Positions 18,833 through 32,880 of a stretch of DNA of 64,000 nucleotides are shown here, one piece after another. The notes beneath the pieces were generated by a model that was not told the origin of the DNA, searched no databases, and saw nothing but the letters and a program-made list of their open reading frames with translations. The position numbers were made by a program, and so were the translations under genes. The first letter of the stretch is position 1. The number at the start of each line of letters is the position of its first letter. Where the stretch lies: assembly GCF_002921135.1 (NCBI RefSeq), contig NZ_PQVJ01000052.1, positions 17,312-81,311 of the forward strand, given 5' to 3'. This DNA comes from Avibacterium gallinarum. GTDB taxonomy: Bacteria > Pseudomonadota > Gammaproteobacteria > Enterobacterales > Pasteurellaceae.

Positions 18833-19381
18833 TTATAATTGCAACTCATTTGCAAGACGAGCCAGTTGCCCACGGCTACTTCCGTCAATGACAAAATCAT
18901 CTGTACGAATAATAACACCAGCAATCAGTGCATTATCTACGCTGCAATTTAATTTAACTTTACGAGCAAGTTTCTTTTCCATTGCGGCTGCAATTTTAGC
19001 TTGTTGCTCTGCACTTAATGGTTGAGCTGAGATGACTTCCACATCTGCAATCGCTTGGTGTTCACTCACATAATGTTGGAACAGTGAAAATACCGCTGGA
19101 AGTACAGTTAAACGCTTATTTTCAGCCATTAACCGAATCAAATTTTGCCCATATTGATCAAGTTGGTCGCCACAAATTGAAATCACCGTATCAGCAACTT
19201 TGCTGGCAGATAAATCACCTGTTAGGAAATCTTGCATCTCTTTATTTTCAACAACTTGAGAAACAAAATTTAGCATTTCTGCCCATTTTTCCACCGCACT
19301 TTTGTTTTGTGCTTGTTGCTCGATAGCAAAATCAAATGCTGCTTTTGCATAAGGGCGAGCTATGGTAGTTAATTCTGACAT
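18833..19381 (-). CDS. atpH: F1F0 ATP synthase delta subunit
   Basis: A stator subunit joining F1 to the b dimer. I chose the ATG at 19381 (protein starts [19 protein letters not shown], 182 residues), since AAGAAGG lies 8 bases before it and this is where the family begins. An in-frame ATG at 19408 would add nine residues and overlap atpF. The C-terminal motif [17 protein letters not shown] is typical. Confidence 0.97.
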   Translation of the reverse strand: MSELTTIARPYAKAAFDFAIEQQAQNKSAVEKWAEMLNFVSQVVENKEMQDFLTGDLSASKVADTVISICGDQLDQYGQNLIRLMAENKRLTVLPAVFSLFQHYVSEHQAIADVEVISAQPLSAEQQAKIAAAMEKKLARKVKLNCSVDNALIAGVIIRTDDFVIDGSSRGQLARLANELQL

Positions 19382-19394
19382 AAGCCCAACCTTC

Positions 19395-19865
19395 TTATAG
19401 TTCTGCAACTAATTTTTCAATAATGTCATTGTTTGCCGCTTCATCAACCGTGCGACCCACAATTTTCTCAGCACCTGCAACCGCTAAAGAGGCTACTTTC
19501 GCTCGTAATTCTTCTTGAACACGTTTACGCTCTGTTTCAATCTCAGCGTGACCTTGTTCAATAATTCTTGCTTTTAATGCTTCCGCTTCAGCTTTCACTT
19601 CTTCTAAGATTTCGTTGCGACGTTTATTCGCTAAATCCACAATTTCTTGTGCTTGAAGTTTCGCTTGATTAATTTCTTGCTCCACCAATGTTTTGGTTTC
19701 AGCTTGCTCTTTTCGTGCGACTTCTGCTGCAGCTAAAGCATTAGCAATTGAGCTTTGACGCTCTTCAATTGCTTTAATAATTGGTGGCCAAACATATTTC
19801 ATACAAAACCACACAAATAGTGCGAATGCAATAAGCTGACCAATTAATGTTGCATTTAAGTTCAC
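19395..19865 (-). CDS. atpF: F1F0 ATP synthase b subunit
   Basis: The 156-residue peripheral stalk subunit, with one N-terminal membrane helix (about residues 7-26) and a long Ala/Glu/Lys-rich coiled coil to the C-terminus. The length is identical to E. coli AtpF. It lies between atpE and atpH. Confidence 0.98.
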   Translation of the reverse strand: MNLNATLIGQLIAFALFVWFCMKYVWPPIIKAIEERQSSIANALAAAEVARKEQAETKTLVEQEINQAKLQAQEIVDLANKRRNEILEEVKAEAEALKARIIEQGHAEIETERKRVQEELRAKVASLAVAGAEKIVGRTVDEAANNDIIEKLVAEL

Positions 19866-19938
19866 AACGCCCTCCTCAATAATGTCATCAATGTTACCCT
19901 TTTAGGGTAAAGCTTGGTTGTACAAACAACGCTGACAA

Positions 19939-20241
<303 letters not shown>

Positions 20242-20269
20242 TTAATAAAAATCATTAAATAATTTGTGT

Positions 20270-21464
<1,195 letters not shown>

Positions 21465-21592
21465 TTGCCACTTTTAAAATACTAACTCGAAAGAGTGAAA
21501 TTTATTATACGCCAGTTTTGCCAGTATTCAACTTATAAAACCAGCTAGAAAGCGTTCATTTTATTATATTTTTGTTAAATTCTCAAAAAATT

Positions 21593-22228
21593 TTAACCTT
21601 TATTTAACAAAACAAGGTTTCTTTCGCCAATTAATTCTGGAACTGTTAAGTTGATCACATTTTTTATCACAAAATCGGCTGATAATTGTTCCACTTCCTC
21701 TTGATGATATTGTCCTTTTAGGGCATAAAAAGTGCCATTTTCATCAACCAAGTGCTGACACCAGTCGGTCATATCTTTTAATGATGCAAAAGCGCGGCTT
21801 AATACGCCATCAAATAACGCTTCAGGCTGATAATCTTCAACTCGGTTTAATACTGGAATTACATTGGTAATGCCAAGTTCACGCAAGGCATTACGGATAA
21901 AGCTAATGCGTTTACCTAAACTATCTAACAACACAAAGGTTTTATCTGGATTAATAATGGCTAAAGGCAAGCCAGGTAAGCCAGGCCCTGTTCCCACATC
22001 AATAAAACGATCACCTTGTAAGTAAGGACTGACAACAAGGCTATCCATAATATGTTTCACTAGCATTTCCTGCGGATCACGCACTGAAGTAAGGTTGTAA
22101 GCCTTATTCCATTTATCCAACAACGCCACAAGCTTAACAAGCTGATCTTTTTGCTGATCGCTCACAGAAAGTGCGGTGCTTTTTAATAGAAAATTTAATT
22201 TTTCTTTGAGTTGTTCGATGTTAGCCAT
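21593..22228 (-). CDS. rsmG: 16S rRNA (guanine527-N7)-methyltransferase
   Basis: A 211-residue SAM-dependent enzyme that methylates G527 of 16S rRNA; its loss gives low-level streptomycin resistance. It has the SAM motif [14 protein letters not shown] (about residues 70-83) and the N-terminal [16 protein letters not shown]. Its start overlaps the last base of mnmG, so the two are coupled. An uptake signal lies near 22171. Confidence 0.97.
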   Translation of the reverse strand: MANIEQLKEKLNFLLKSTALSVSDQQKDQLVKLVALLDKWNKAYNLTSVRDPQEMLVKHIMDSLVVSPYLQGDRFIDVGTGPGLPGLPLAIINPDKTFVLLDSLGKRISFIRNALRELGITNVIPVLNRVEDYQPEALFDGVLSRAFASLKDMTDWCQHLVDENGTFYALKGQYHQEEVEQLSADFVIKNVINLTVPELIGERNLVLLNKG

Positions 22229-24117
22229 TATTCACCACGCTTTAACATACCTTGTTTTTTCAGATTCACCAATAAAATGGAAATGGCCGCAGGTGTTACG
22301 CCAGAAATACGGCTTGCTTGTCCAATTGAGGTTGGACGATGTTGCATTAATTTCGACCGCACTTCATTAGATAGCCCAGATACCGCATCATAATCAAAAT
22401 TATCCGGAATTTCGGTATTCTCATAACGTTTTTGGCGTGCGATTTCTTCCTGCTGATGCTCAATATAGCCTTGATATTTAATCGCAATTTCCACTTGTTC
22501 TGCTGCTTCTTTATCTTCAATCGCAGGCTCAAATGGAGTTAATTGAGTAAGAGATTGATAATTCACTTCTGGGCGTCGTAATAAATCTTCGCCACTTGCC
22601 TCACGGGTTAATGGGCTATTCAGCAATTCATTAGCTTCGGCCAAATATTCAGAACGCGGATGCAACCAAATGCTACGCAAACGCTGACGTTCTAATTCAA
22701 TATTTTCCATTTTTTGATTAAAACGAGCCCAGCGTTTTTCATCAATTAAGCCAAGTTTATGTGCCGTTGGGGTTAAACGAATATCCGCATTATCTTCACG
22801 CAACAATAAACGGTATTCCGCACGGGAGGTAAACACGCGATAAGGTTCTTTGGTGCCTAAGGTACAAAGATCGTCCACCAACACGCCAATATAAGCTTGA
22901 TCACGATGCGGATACCAGCTGTCTTTATCTTGCACATAAAGACCTGCATTAATTCCGGCCAATAATCCTTGCGCCGCGGCTTCTTCATAACCTGTCGTAC
23001 CGTTAATTTGGCCAGCAAAGAATAAACCTTTAATCGCTTTGGTTTCTAAGGTAGGTTTTAAATCACGGGGATCAAAATAATCATACTCAATGGCATAACC
23101 TGGTTTGATAATGCGAGCATTTTCCAATCCTTTCATTGAATTGACGATACCCATTTGCACATCAAATGGCAAACTCGTAGAAATACCATTTGGATAAACT
23201 TCATTAGACGTTAAACCTTCAGGCTCAAGATAAATTTGGTGCGAATTACGTTCAGCAAAACGCATTACTTTATCTTCAATGGAAGGACAATAACGCGGCC
23301 CAATTCCTTCGATCACGCCTGCGTACATCGGACTACGATCCAAATTATTACGGATCAATTCGTGGGTTTGTTCGTTGGTATGGGTAATATAACAAGGGAT
23401 CTGACGAGGGTGCTGATCCACCGATCCCATAAACGAAAATACAGGGAGTTTTTCATCACCGTGCTGTTTGGCTAACACATCAAAATTGATCGTGCGAGCA
23501 TCAATACGCGGTGGGGTGCCTGTTTTTAAACGATCCACGCGCAAATTCAGATCGCGCAGTCGATGAGCTAGACTCACTGAGGCAGGATCACCAGCACGCC
23601 CACCTGCATAATTTTCCATACCAATATGGATCTTACCCGATAAAAATGTCCCAGCGGTTAAGATCACCGATTTAGATCGAAACTTTAATCCCATTTTGGT
23701 TTCTACCCCCGCAACGCGATCTTGTTCAATCAAAATATCTGTTACTTCTTGTTGGAAAATATCTAAATTCGGTTGATTTTCAAGAGCGATCCTTACTGCT
23801 TGGCGGTATAACACGCGATCCGCTTGTGCACGCGTGGCACGTACGGCAGGGCCTTTACTGCTATTTAAAGTACGAAATTGAATACCGGCTTGATCCGCCG
23901 CAGTAGCCATTAGACCACCCATAGCATCAATTTCTTTAACTAAATGCCCCTTACCAATGCCACCAATGGCAGGATTACAAGACATTTGCCCTAATGTATC
24001 TACATTGTGTGTGAGTAATAATGTTTTTAACCCCATTCGAGCTGGCGCAAGAGCTGCTTCTGTACCCGCGTGTCCACCACCAATCACAATCACATCATAA
24101 CTTTCCGTATAAAACAT
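22228..24117 (-). CDS. mnmG: tRNA uridine-5-carboxymethylaminomethyl modification enzyme MnmG
   Basis: A 629-residue FAD enzyme that works with MnmE to modify wobble uridine 34 of tRNAs. It has the FAD-binding [10 protein letters not shown] at residues 12-21, the [14 protein letters not shown] motif, [10 protein letters not shown] and the C-terminal [15 protein letters not shown] region (here [16 protein letters not shown]). It is the first gene after oriC and is transcribed away from it, as in E. coli. Confidence 0.98.
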   Translation of the reverse strand: MFYTESYDVIVIGGGHAGTEAALAPARMGLKTLLLTHNVDTLGQMSCNPAIGGIGKGHLVKEIDAMGGLMATAADQAGIQFRTLNSSKGPAVRATRAQADRVLYRQAVRIALENQPNLDIFQQEVTDILIEQDRVAGVETKMGLKFRSKSVILTAGTFLSGKIHIGMENYAGGRAGDPASVSLAHRLRDLNLRVDRLKTGTPPRIDARTINFDVLAKQHGDEKLPVFSFMGSVDQHPRQIPCYITHTNEQTHELIRNNLDRSPMYAGVIEGIGPRYCPSIEDKVMRFAERNSHQIYLEPEGLTSNEVYPNGISTSLPFDVQMGIVNSMKGLENARIIKPGYAIEYDYFDPRDLKPTLETKAIKGLFFAGQINGTTGYEEAAAQGLLAGINAGLYVQDKDSWYPHRDQAYIGVLVDDLCTLGTKEPYRVFTSRAEYRLLLREDNADIRLTPTAHKLGLIDEKRWARFNQKMENIELERQRLRSIWLHPRSEYLAEANELLNSPLTREASGEDLLRRPEVNYQSLTQLTPFEPAIEDKEAAEQVEIAIKYQGYIEHQQEEIARQKRYENTEIPDNFDYDAVSGLSNEVRSKLMQHRPTSIGQASRISGVTPAAISILLVNLKKQGMLKRGE

Positions 24118-24584
24118 AATAACCTTAATTGCGTGATAAATTTGATCTTCATAAAAGTAACCGCGTATTCTACATCAAATTGATCGTTGCTTAAATCGAA
24201 GATTGAAGATCCAATGAATTTTGTTCTCTCGATCAAAGGATCAGAAAGAAGATCCTTGCCTTATTAATATAAGATCTCTTTTTATATATAAAGATCTTAT
24301 TATGATAATTATTAGGATCGTTGATCCTTGTGTATAAGGCAAATTTTCGCTTAAAAATAAAGGAGTTAGATCCTTTTTTAAGTTGTTTAGATCACCCATT
24401 GATCTAGCTGTATATGCTGTGAGTAAAAGTGAAAGTTATCCACAATGAAGCTTTTTATTATTTTTATTTACAGAATAAATACAATCTTTAGACAAGTTTT
24501 TACTGAGTTATCCACAGGGTGATAGATAAGGGATCATAAAAAGCGAGTATGGCGATCTGATGAGATGATCATCAGATCTGAAGA
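24118..24584. other. oriC: Chromosomal replication origin oriC
   Basis: A 467-base non-coding gap between mnmG and mioC, the standard gammaproteobacterial origin site. It has two perfect DnaA boxes TTATCCACA (24436-24444, 24508-24516) and one TTATACACA on the minus strand (24329-24337, the R2 type of E. coli). GATC Dam sites are very dense (over a dozen). AT-rich 13-mer-like repeats starting GATC (24273-24285, 24293-24305, 24369-24381) lie on the mnmG side and form the likely unwinding element. The polarity (AT-rich repeats towards mnmG, DnaA boxes towards mioC) is the E. coli one. Confidence 0.93.
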
Positions 24585-25028
24585 TTAAAGATGAGATAAA
24601 AAAGTTGGGATCCAATTTTCGGCATACTGTTCTTGATCGTCCACTGCAAGGACATCAATTTTTAAAGGATCGCAAATTTGCACCGCACTTTGTTGGGTTA
24701 AACATTCTTGTACAATGTTCACCGCATTGCAGAAGGTATCATAATCGGAATTTCCTAACCCGATCACCGCAAAGCGCAAATGAGATAAATCTGGTTTTTG
24801 TGCGCTAATTTCATCAAACAACGGTTTAAGATTATCAGGCAATTCGCCAGCACCGTGGGTGGAAGTAACTACCAACCAAAGATTTTCATCAGCCACTTCA
24901 GCAAAATCAGGTCCGTGTAAAAGTGCGGTGGAAATTTGCTGAGTTTCTAACACTTGTTGTAAATGTTCAGCCACATATTCTGCGCCGCCGAGGGTGCTGC
25001 CAGTTATTAAACATACTTTTTTAGTCAT
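24585..25028 (-). CDS. mioC: Flavodoxin-like protein MioC
   Basis: A 147-residue FMN-binding protein. The flavodoxin phosphate loop TGSTLGGAEYVAEHL is at residues 8-22 and the STHGAGELPDNL and GLGNSDYDTFC loops follow. In E. coli MioC can act as electron carrier for biotin synthase. Transcription runs towards oriC, as in E. coli, and may influence initiation. Two uptake signals lie inside (about 24682 and 24920). Confidence 0.95.
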   Translation of the reverse strand: MTKKVCLITGSTLGGAEYVAEHLQQVLETQQISTALLHGPDFAEVADENLWLVVTSTHGAGELPDNLKPLFDEISAQKPDLSHLRFAVIGLGNSDYDTFCNAVNIVQECLTQQSAVQICDPLKIDVLAVDDQEQYAENWIPTFLSHL

Positions 25029-25045
25029 TTTTACTCCTAAAAAAT

Positions 25046-25071
25046 AAGGCTTAGATAATCACCTAAGCCTT
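25046..25071 (-). terminator. zapB terminator
   Basis: AAGGCTTAG / CTAAGCCTT with an 8-base loop, followed on the minus strand by a run of T, directly after zapB and before mioC. Confidence 0.78.
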
Positions 25072-25088
25072 TATTTTTATTCTGAAAA

Positions 25089-25307
25089 TTAAACGTTATC
25101 AATACGACCTAATAAAGAGCGTAAACGTTCTTGCCAGTTTTGATGTTCGCTCTTAAGTTGTTCATTCTCATTGCGTAATGATTCATTTTGTTGTTGCGCT
25201 TGGCTATTTTTTTCTTTTAATTCTTCAACTTCTAATTGAAGTAATTCAATGGTTTCAACTGCTTGTTTAATTTTTGCTTCAAGTTGGTCTAAAATTTCTA
25301 ACGACAT
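25089..25307 (-). CDS. zapB: Cell division protein ZapB
   Basis: A 72-residue protein that is almost entirely coiled coil with heptads of Leu/Ile and many Gln/Glu ([20 protein letters not shown]). This is typical of ZapB, the Z-ring associated factor that links FtsZ/ZapA to the MatP-Ter complex. It starts [20 protein letters not shown] as in Enterobacteria. It is monocistronic with its own terminator and divergent from glpX. Confidence 0.93.
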   Translation of the reverse strand: MSLEILDQLEAKIKQAVETIELLQLEVEELKEKNSQAQQQNESLRNENEQLKSEHQNWQERLRSLLGRIDNV

Positions 25308-25400
25308 AGTGGATTCCTTTTAAAAAATGGTTAATGAACATAGATGTGTGCTTATTCTACCTGAGTTTATTGATTTCGCAAAAAATTTTATCTTTTTATA

Positions 25401-25416
25401 ACGCAATCGTTTGCGA
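25401..25416. promoter_or_regulatory. PurR/LacI-family type operator upstream of glpX
   Basis: ACGCAATCGTTTGCGA is a near-perfect palindrome differing from the ideal PurR operator ACGCAAACGTTTGCGT at two positions, and from the PurR consensus at one. It lies 47 bases before the glpX start, in the zapB-glpX divergent gap. The regulator could be PurR or another LacI-family protein. Confidence 0.55.
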
Positions 25417-25462
25417 AAGTGATAGAATACGCCGATTTTTAAACAACCAAAGGATCAAAAAA

Positions 25463-26476
25463 ATGAATAGAGCATTAGCCATTGAATTTTCTCGAGTTAC
25501 TGAAGCCGCGGCACTTGCTGGTTTTGCTTGGTTGGGGCGTGGAGATAAAAATGCTGCCGATGATGCGGCGGTGCAAGCGATGCGATTGATGTTAAATCAA
25601 ATTGAAATGCGTGGCGAAGTGGTGATTGGTGAAGGCGAAATTGATGAAGCGCCAATGCTCTATATTGGTGAGAAAATTGGTACAGGCGCAGGCGAAGAAG
25701 TGTCTATTGCCGTTGATCCCATTGAAGGCACAAGAATGACCGCAATGGGGCAACCGAATGCTCTTTCAGTGTTAGCCGCAGGGGGAAAAGATACCTTTTT
25801 ACGCGTGCCTGATATGTATATGGAAAAATTGGTAGTTGGCCCTGAAGCGAAAGGAATGATCGACCTAAACTTACCCTTGGAACAAAACTTGCGCCGTGTG
25901 GCATCAAAAATGGGGAAATTGCTTTCTCAATTAACGGTGATCACCTTAGATAAACCACGCCACGCGGAAGTGATCAAAAAAATGCAGCAGCTAGGCGTGA
26001 AAGTTTTAGCCATTCCCGATGGCGATGTGGCCGCGTCAATTTTATGTTGTTTGCCTGACGGTGGCGCAGATATGCTCTATGGTATTGGCGGTGCGCCTGA
26101 AGGGGTGGTGGCTGCCGCAGCCATTCGTGCTTTAGGGGGCGAAATGCAGGCGCGTTTAATTCCACGTCATCAAGTCAAAGGCAGCTCGCCAGAAAATCAA
26201 TCCATTGCCGCTGATGAAATCCGCCGATGCCAAGAAATGGGCATTGAAGTGAACCAAGTGCTGAAATTAGAAGATTTAGTGCGTGATGATAACCTTGTTT
26301 TCTCCGCCACAGGAATCACTAATGGCGATTTACTCAAAGGTATTCACCGCCGTGGCAATCTTGCTACCACAGAAACCTTGCTCATTCGTGGCCGTTCACG
26401 CACCATTCGCCGTATTCAATCAGTGCATTATTTAGACAGAAAAGACACCGCACTTTACCGTTTAATTGATGCGTAA
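25463..26476 (+). CDS. glpX: Fructose-1,6-bisphosphatase class II
   Basis: A 337-residue gluconeogenic phosphatase, Li-sensitive and Mn-dependent. Family marks include VVIGEGEIDEAPMLYIGE, AVDPIEGTRMT and GGAPEGVVAAAAIRALGG. The ATG at 25463 (MNRALAIEFSRVTEAAAL, after AAAGGA) is the normal family start. The frame is open further upstream but that extension is not conserved and covers the operator. An uptake signal lies near the 3' end (about 26449). Confidence 0.96.
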   Translation: MNRALAIEFSRVTEAAALAGFAWLGRGDKNAADDAAVQAMRLMLNQIEMRGEVVIGEGEIDEAPMLYIGEKIGTGAGEEVSIAVDPIEGTRMTAMGQPNALSVLAAGGKDTFLRVPDMYMEKLVVGPEAKGMIDLNLPLEQNLRRVASKMGKLLSQLTVITLDKPRHAEVIKKMQQLGVKVLAIPDGDVAASILCCLPDGGADMLYGIGGAPEGVVAAAAIRALGGEMQARLIPRHQVKGSSPENQSIAADEIRRCQEMGIEVNQVLKLEDLVRDDNLVFSATGITNGDLLKGIHRRGNLATTETLLIRGRSRTIRRIQSVHYLDRKDTALYRLIDA

Positions 26477-26498
26477 CTGAATTTTTAGTTATTTTATT

Positions 26499-26534
26499 CC
26501 CATTAGGCGGAAATTTTCCGCCTAATGGGTTTTT
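26499..26534 (+). terminator. glpX terminator
   Basis: A long perfect hairpin, CCCATTAGGCGGAAA with its complement, followed by five T, 22 bases after the glpX stop. Confidence 0.85.
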
Positions 26535-26652
26535 AACGCTAATTACCGCAGATCAAAGTGCGGTGCTTTTTTTCATTATTTTTCAAATTGTTATTTCTCT
26601 TCCCATCGCTTATTTGAGATTTTTTGCGAAATTAGCCAAAAGCGCAAAAATT

Positions 26653-26661
26653 TGCTATAAT
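26653..26661 (+). promoter_or_regulatory. Extended -10 promoter element of gyrB
   Basis: TGCTATAAT is an ideal extended -10 element, 37 bases before the gyrB start codon. No strong -35 is seen, as expected for extended -10 promoters. gyrB promoters commonly respond to supercoiling through such GC/AT discriminator regions, which is not tested here. Confidence 0.55.
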
Positions 26662-26683
26662 CCGCCCAATTTTTTATCAATAA

Positions 26684-29131
<2,448 letters not shown>

Positions 29132-29147
29132 TTATCTTCAATGAAGA

Positions 29148-29182
29148 AAAGCCACTTACAAAATGTCAGTGGCTTTTTTATT
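29148..29182 (+). terminator. gyrB terminator
   Basis: AAAGCCACT / AGTGGCTTT with an 11-base loop and a following T run, 17 bases after the gyrB stop. Confidence 0.82.
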
Positions 29183-29232
29183 GGGGGAAAGGGATAAATG
29201 GGCAAAATATAATTGCCCATTTTTGTATTTTA

Positions 29233-30666
29233 CTAGTTAGCTGAAGGTTGTTCTTTCATATTATCGTTTGTTAATGGTTTGCCTTGGTATTCTCCCGTTA
29301 GGCTATATAAGAAATCAACAATATCGCTAACTTGTTCTTTTGATAAACTTACGCCACTTTGATATTTCAACATCATTTCCACTGCTTGGGTTAAATCTTG
29401 TGCATTCGCATCGTGGAAATATGGGGCAGTAAGCGCCACATTACGCAATGTCGGCACTTTAAAACGATGTTTATCATAAGGATTTTTCGTTTGTGCAAAG
29501 CGACCATCATCAGCCTCGGTTAATGGTTTATTGCGATCAGCAAAATAATCTGCTTTCAAACCCATTAATTCATAAGATTGACCACCTAAATTAACACCAG
29601 TATGGCAAGTATCACATTTATATTGGTGGAATAACGCATAACCATTTTTCTGTGCTGCAGTTAAGGCATTTTCATCACCTTGCAAATAGCGATCGAAAGG
29701 ACTATTTGGGGTAATTAAGGTTTTCTCAAATTCAGCAATGGCATCTGTAATAGTTTTTTCATTAAAACCTTCTGGATAGATTTTTTCAAAGGCTTGTTTA
29801 AGTGATTCATCTTTATTGAGATTATCAACAATTTGTTGCCAATTTTCTGCTCCCATTTCTACAGGATTCAACGGTGGCCCACCGGCTTGTTCTGCTAGGT
29901 TGGCAGCACGACCGTCCCAGAATTGAACAAAGTTGAAAGCAGCGTTATAGACAGTCGGCGCATTAATGCCTCCTTTCTGCCCTTTAATTCCAGTAGAAGT
30001 GGCAAGATTATCCACACCGCCTGTATTCAAACCGTGGCAGCTGGCACAAGCAATAGTACCATCGCCTGATAATGCAGTGCTGTGATAAAGTGTGTTGCCC
30101 AAATCAACCTTGGCAGGATTAACGGGTAAACTTTGCGGCACAGGTCGTACAAAATGTTCAGCCGATGTGCCAGAGGTGTTTGCAGGAAGTTGATATTCTT
30201 GGCGAACTTTATGAATCCAATCAAGCAAGGTTGCTTTCTCTTGATCGTTTAAACCTGATCCCCAATGTACCATTTTGAAAGAATGAATAGGCATTTCGTT
30301 ATTTTGAATGACACTTTCAAGTTTCGCTAAATCTGCTGCGGAAATGCGTTGCGGTTGGTTGAGATAATCCGTGATATTATCCAGCAAAAAATGAGCTTGT
30401 CCTTGCTGAATATCTTTTTCCATTAAACTGCTAGCGATAGGCAATTTGGCATAAAATGGCATATTCGCATTGTTACTATGGCAATATTGACAGCCATTAT
30501 TATATAGCGCAGTTTCAACGGCACGTTGCTGCGGATCAGTAATTTGGCTTTCTTGCAAACGGCGTTGTGTTTCTTGTTTATCAAAGTGGTGGATATATGC
30601 CACCGTCCCTAGGTAAGCGGCGACACTTGCGCCAATAAATGTAAATAACCACGATTGAGGTTTCAT
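29233..30666 (-). CDS. ccp: Triheme membrane-anchored cytochrome c / quinol peroxidase
   Basis: A 477-residue periplasmic peroxidase with an uncleaved N-terminal anchor (about residues 7-26). Three CXXCH heme-c motifs are visible: CQYCH (near residue 59), CASCH (near 207) and CDTCH (near 350). Ordinary bacterial cytochrome c peroxidases have two. The third, N-terminal heme is the mark of E. coli YhjA/Ccp and Aggregatibacter quinol peroxidase, which take electrons from the quinol pool to reduce H2O2. An ideal FNR site upstream fits anaerobic or microaerobic expression. The unit is a single gene converging on gyrB. Confidence 0.92.
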   Translation of the reverse strand: MKPQSWLFTFIGASVAAYLGTVAYIHHFDKQETQRRLQESQITDPQQRAVETALYNNGCQYCHSNNANMPFYAKLPIASSLMEKDIQQGQAHFLLDNITDYLNQPQRISAADLAKLESVIQNNEMPIHSFKMVHWGSGLNDQEKATLLDWIHKVRQEYQLPANTSGTSAEHFVRPVPQSLPVNPAKVDLGNTLYHSTALSGDGTIACASCHGLNTGGVDNLATSTGIKGQKGGINAPTVYNAAFNFVQFWDGRAANLAEQAGGPPLNPVEMGAENWQQIVDNLNKDESLKQAFEKIYPEGFNEKTITDAIAEFEKTLITPNSPFDRYLQGDENALTAAQKNGYALFHQYKCDTCHTGVNLGGQSYELMGLKADYFADRNKPLTEADDGRFAQTKNPYDKHRFKVPTLRNVALTAPYFHDANAQDLTQAVEMMLKYQSGVSLSKEQVSDIVDFLYSLTGEYQGKPLTNDNMKEQPSAN

Positions 30667-30711
30667 AAGATTCTCCTTTATAGAATAGTAAGTTAGGAAA
30701 CATCTCGCACA

Positions 30712-30717
30712 GTATTA
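30712..30717 (-). promoter_or_regulatory. -10 element of the peroxidase promoter
   Basis: The minus strand reads TAATAC here. A start about 7 bases downstream would place the FNR site centre at about -41, the class II activator position. Confidence 0.55.
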
Positions 30718-30738
30718 ACAATTATTAAGAAAGGAATG

Positions 30739-30752
30739 TTGATAGAAATCAA
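30739..30752 (-). promoter_or_regulatory. FNR binding site upstream of the triheme peroxidase gene
   Basis: TTGATAGAAATCAA matches the FNR consensus TTGAT-N4-ATCAA perfectly. It lies about 73 bases before the start codon. E. coli ccp (yhjA) is also FNR-activated, so oxygen control of this gene is well supported. The rest of the gap up to 30978 holds two uptake signals (about 30860 and 30953) and a terminator, and no gene. Confidence 0.82.
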
Positions 30753-30917
30753 AAAATTTCATTGGCAAATTCTATAGATTTAATAGGTATAATTTTTGTA
30801 TGGTTATTTATCCCTTTTTTATGTATGGATTTTAACCTTAAAAAGTCAAGAAAAAAGCACCGCACTTGGGTTAGGAATAGCAGCTCATTTAGCAGAAGAT
30901 CAATAATATTAATAAAA

Positions 30918-30943
30918 AAACAGCCACTCACAGGTGGCTGTTT
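30918..30943 (-). terminator. Terminator of the NSS transporter operon
   Basis: AAACAGCCAC / GTGGCTGTTT with a 6-base loop, followed on the minus strand by a run of seven T, 36 bases after the metS stop. Confidence 0.82.
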
Positions 30944-30978
30944 GATTTTATAAAGTGCGGTGCTTTTTCCGCGAGTTT

Positions 30979-31074
30979 TTATTTATCTTTTGGCAGATTT
31001 TTGATGGAGAAAAGTAATCCGCCCCAAATAATAACCAAGGCAACGGCCATCATAATAATTGCACTAGTACTCAT
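30979..31074 (-). CDS. metS: Small subunit MetS of a methionine/alanine NSS importer
   Basis: A 31-residue single-helix protein (starts MSTSAIIMMAVALVIIWGGL, ends IKNLPKDK) located one base after the stop of the NSS transporter. The family, first seen as MetS beside MetP in Corynebacterium, consists of tiny proteins of this length and pattern with WGGL followed by a basic tail, always directly behind an NSS transporter. It is easily missed because of its size. The terminator at 30918-30943 follows it. Confidence 0.85.
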   Translation of the reverse strand: MSTSAIIMMAVALVIIWGGLLFSIKNLPKDK

Positions 31075-31075
31075 T

Positions 31076-32596
31076 TTATTGTTCCTCTTTTGCCTGTTCT
31101 TCTGGGTTAAATAACTCTTCGTGTTTCCATTTTAAGCGAGAGATTAGGAAGCTAATCACCACAAGGCTTGCCGCCATTCCCCACCCAAAGGTATTAACGA
31201 ACCAAGATGGATAGCCCTCATAACCTTCAGTGAACACTTTCGCCCCTTCACTTAATAACATAAATGCAAGGATACCTGTGGTTAAAACGATACATAAACG
31301 CCATAAAAAGCCAACTTTGAAAGAAGAGGTTTCGTTTAAATGTTTGCCAAGTAGGCCTAATTTTTCGTTGGTAACGATAGCCACCAAGGAAACAAACGCC
31401 ACCGCCACAATACCAAAATAGTTGACGAATTTATCTAATACATCAAGCATTGGTAAGCCTGTAGTTGTACCGAATAATACGGTTGAAATTAACATCATTG
31501 GCACACCAACAAGGAAGGTTACCTTAGCACGGCGAATGCGTAATTTATCTTGAATTGCCGAAATGATTACTTCGATAACGGAAATAAATGAGGTTAAAGC
31601 AGCAAAGGTTAAAGAAGCAAAGAATAAGACACCAAGAATATTGCCAAATGGTGCGGCGTTAATAATCGTTGGGAAAGCAAAGAATGCTAAACCAATACCA
31701 CCTTTTGCGACTTCGCTCACTTCTTGCCCTGACGCTGTTGCCATAAAGCCAAGGGCGGCAAACACCCCGATACCAGCTAATAATTCAAAACTACTATTGG
31801 CAAAGCCCACTACTAAGCCGTTACCGGTTAAATCAGATTCTTTTTTCAAGTAAGAGGCGTAAGTTACCATAATCCCGAAGCCGATAGAAAGGGAGAAGAA
31901 AATCTGCCCATAAGCGGCAATCCACACACTCGGATCAGAGAGTTTTGACCAATTTGGGGTGAATAAGGCATCTAACCCTTTTGTTGCACCCGGTAAGAAT
32001 AAAGAAGAAACCACAAGCACCATAAACATTATTAAAAGTATCGGCATTAAAATGGTGGATAATTTTGCGATCCCTTTTTGCACGCCTAATGCCAACACGC
32101 CAAGTGCCACAAGCCATACGGCGATTAACGGGCCAACTACCATACCGACAAATTCAAAACTTACACCCTGAGTAATATCACCCATTTTTAAGAAATCGTG
32201 CAAGAAGAAGTCAATGGGTTGAGCTCCCCAAGCTGAATTGAAAGAAAAATAGGTATAGCTTGCTGCCCAACCTAGCACCACCGCATAGTAAATCCCGATG
32301 ATGACATTCACCATCACTTGCCACCAACCAAAGGTTTCAAAATGGCGGTTAAAACGGCGATAAGACAAAGGCGCGCCCCCACGGTGGCGATGTCCAATGG
32401 CATAATCTAAGAAAAGTAAAGGAATTCCCGCAGTTAAAAGTGCAATAAGATAAGGAATAATGAATGCACCACCACCGTTTTCATAAGTGGTATAAGGAAA
32501 ACGCCAAATGTTTCCCAAACCCACGGCAGATCCGATGGCGGCAAAAATAAATGCACGGCTACCTGAGAAGGTTTCGCGTTTTGCTGACTGTGTCAT
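31076..32596 (-). CDS. Neurotransmitter:sodium symporter family transporter (MetP-like)
   Basis: A 506-residue, 12-helix sodium-coupled amino acid transporter of the NSS (LeuT) family. N-terminal [21 protein letters not shown] is the family signature with the substrate- and Na-binding unwound helix 1. [18 protein letters not shown] is helix 6. A 12-helix form plus a downstream metS gene suggests a methionine/alanine importer, but the substrate is inferred. It is the first gene of a two-gene operon. Confidence 0.9.
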   Translation of the reverse strand: MTQSAKRETFSGSRAFIFAAIGSAVGLGNIWRFPYTTYENGGGAFIIPYLIALLTAGIPLLFLDYAIGHRHRGGAPLSYRRFNRHFETFGWWQVMVNVIIGIYYAVVLGWAASYTYFSFNSAWGAQPIDFFLHDFLKMGDITQGVSFEFVGMVVGPLIAVWLVALGVLALGVQKGIAKLSTILMPILLIMFMVLVVSSLFLPGATKGLDALFTPNWSKLSDPSVWIAAYGQIFFSLSIGFGIMVTYASYLKKESDLTGNGLVVGFANSSFELLAGIGVFAALGFMATASGQEVSEVAKGGIGLAFFAFPTIINAAPFGNILGVLFFASLTFAALTSFISVIEVIISAIQDKLRIRRAKVTFLVGVPMMLISTVLFGTTTGLPMLDVLDKFVNYFGIVAVAFVSLVAIVTNEKLGLLGKHLNETSSFKVGFLWRLCIVLTTGILAFMLLSEGAKVFTEGYEGYPSWFVNTFGWGMAASLVVISFLISRLKWKHEELFNPEEQAKEEQ

Positions 32597-32880
32597 ATTA
32601 CCACCTATAAACGTTAAATAAATGTAAAGGCTAGGAAATATAACGGAATATGAGTTTTAGTCAATAGATAAAAATGCTGTAAACATACTATTTTAGCCGT
32701 TATTTTTAAAAATTTTTAGTTTTAAATTTTGTTGAAAATATTATTTTTGGAATAATGCTCTGTTTTGATTGTGTTTATAAATGATCGTGCTAAAACCTTG
32801 TAGCATCACGGCATAAAAAACTAGTAGAAAATTTCAAAAAATTTTGTAAAAAAACACCGCACTTTTAGCTATAAAAAATA

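Noticed and set aside
30762..30953. Possible small gene between the peroxidase gene and the metS terminator
   Set aside because: No ribosome site, a composition like its non-coding surroundings, and the frame runs into the terminator hairpin.
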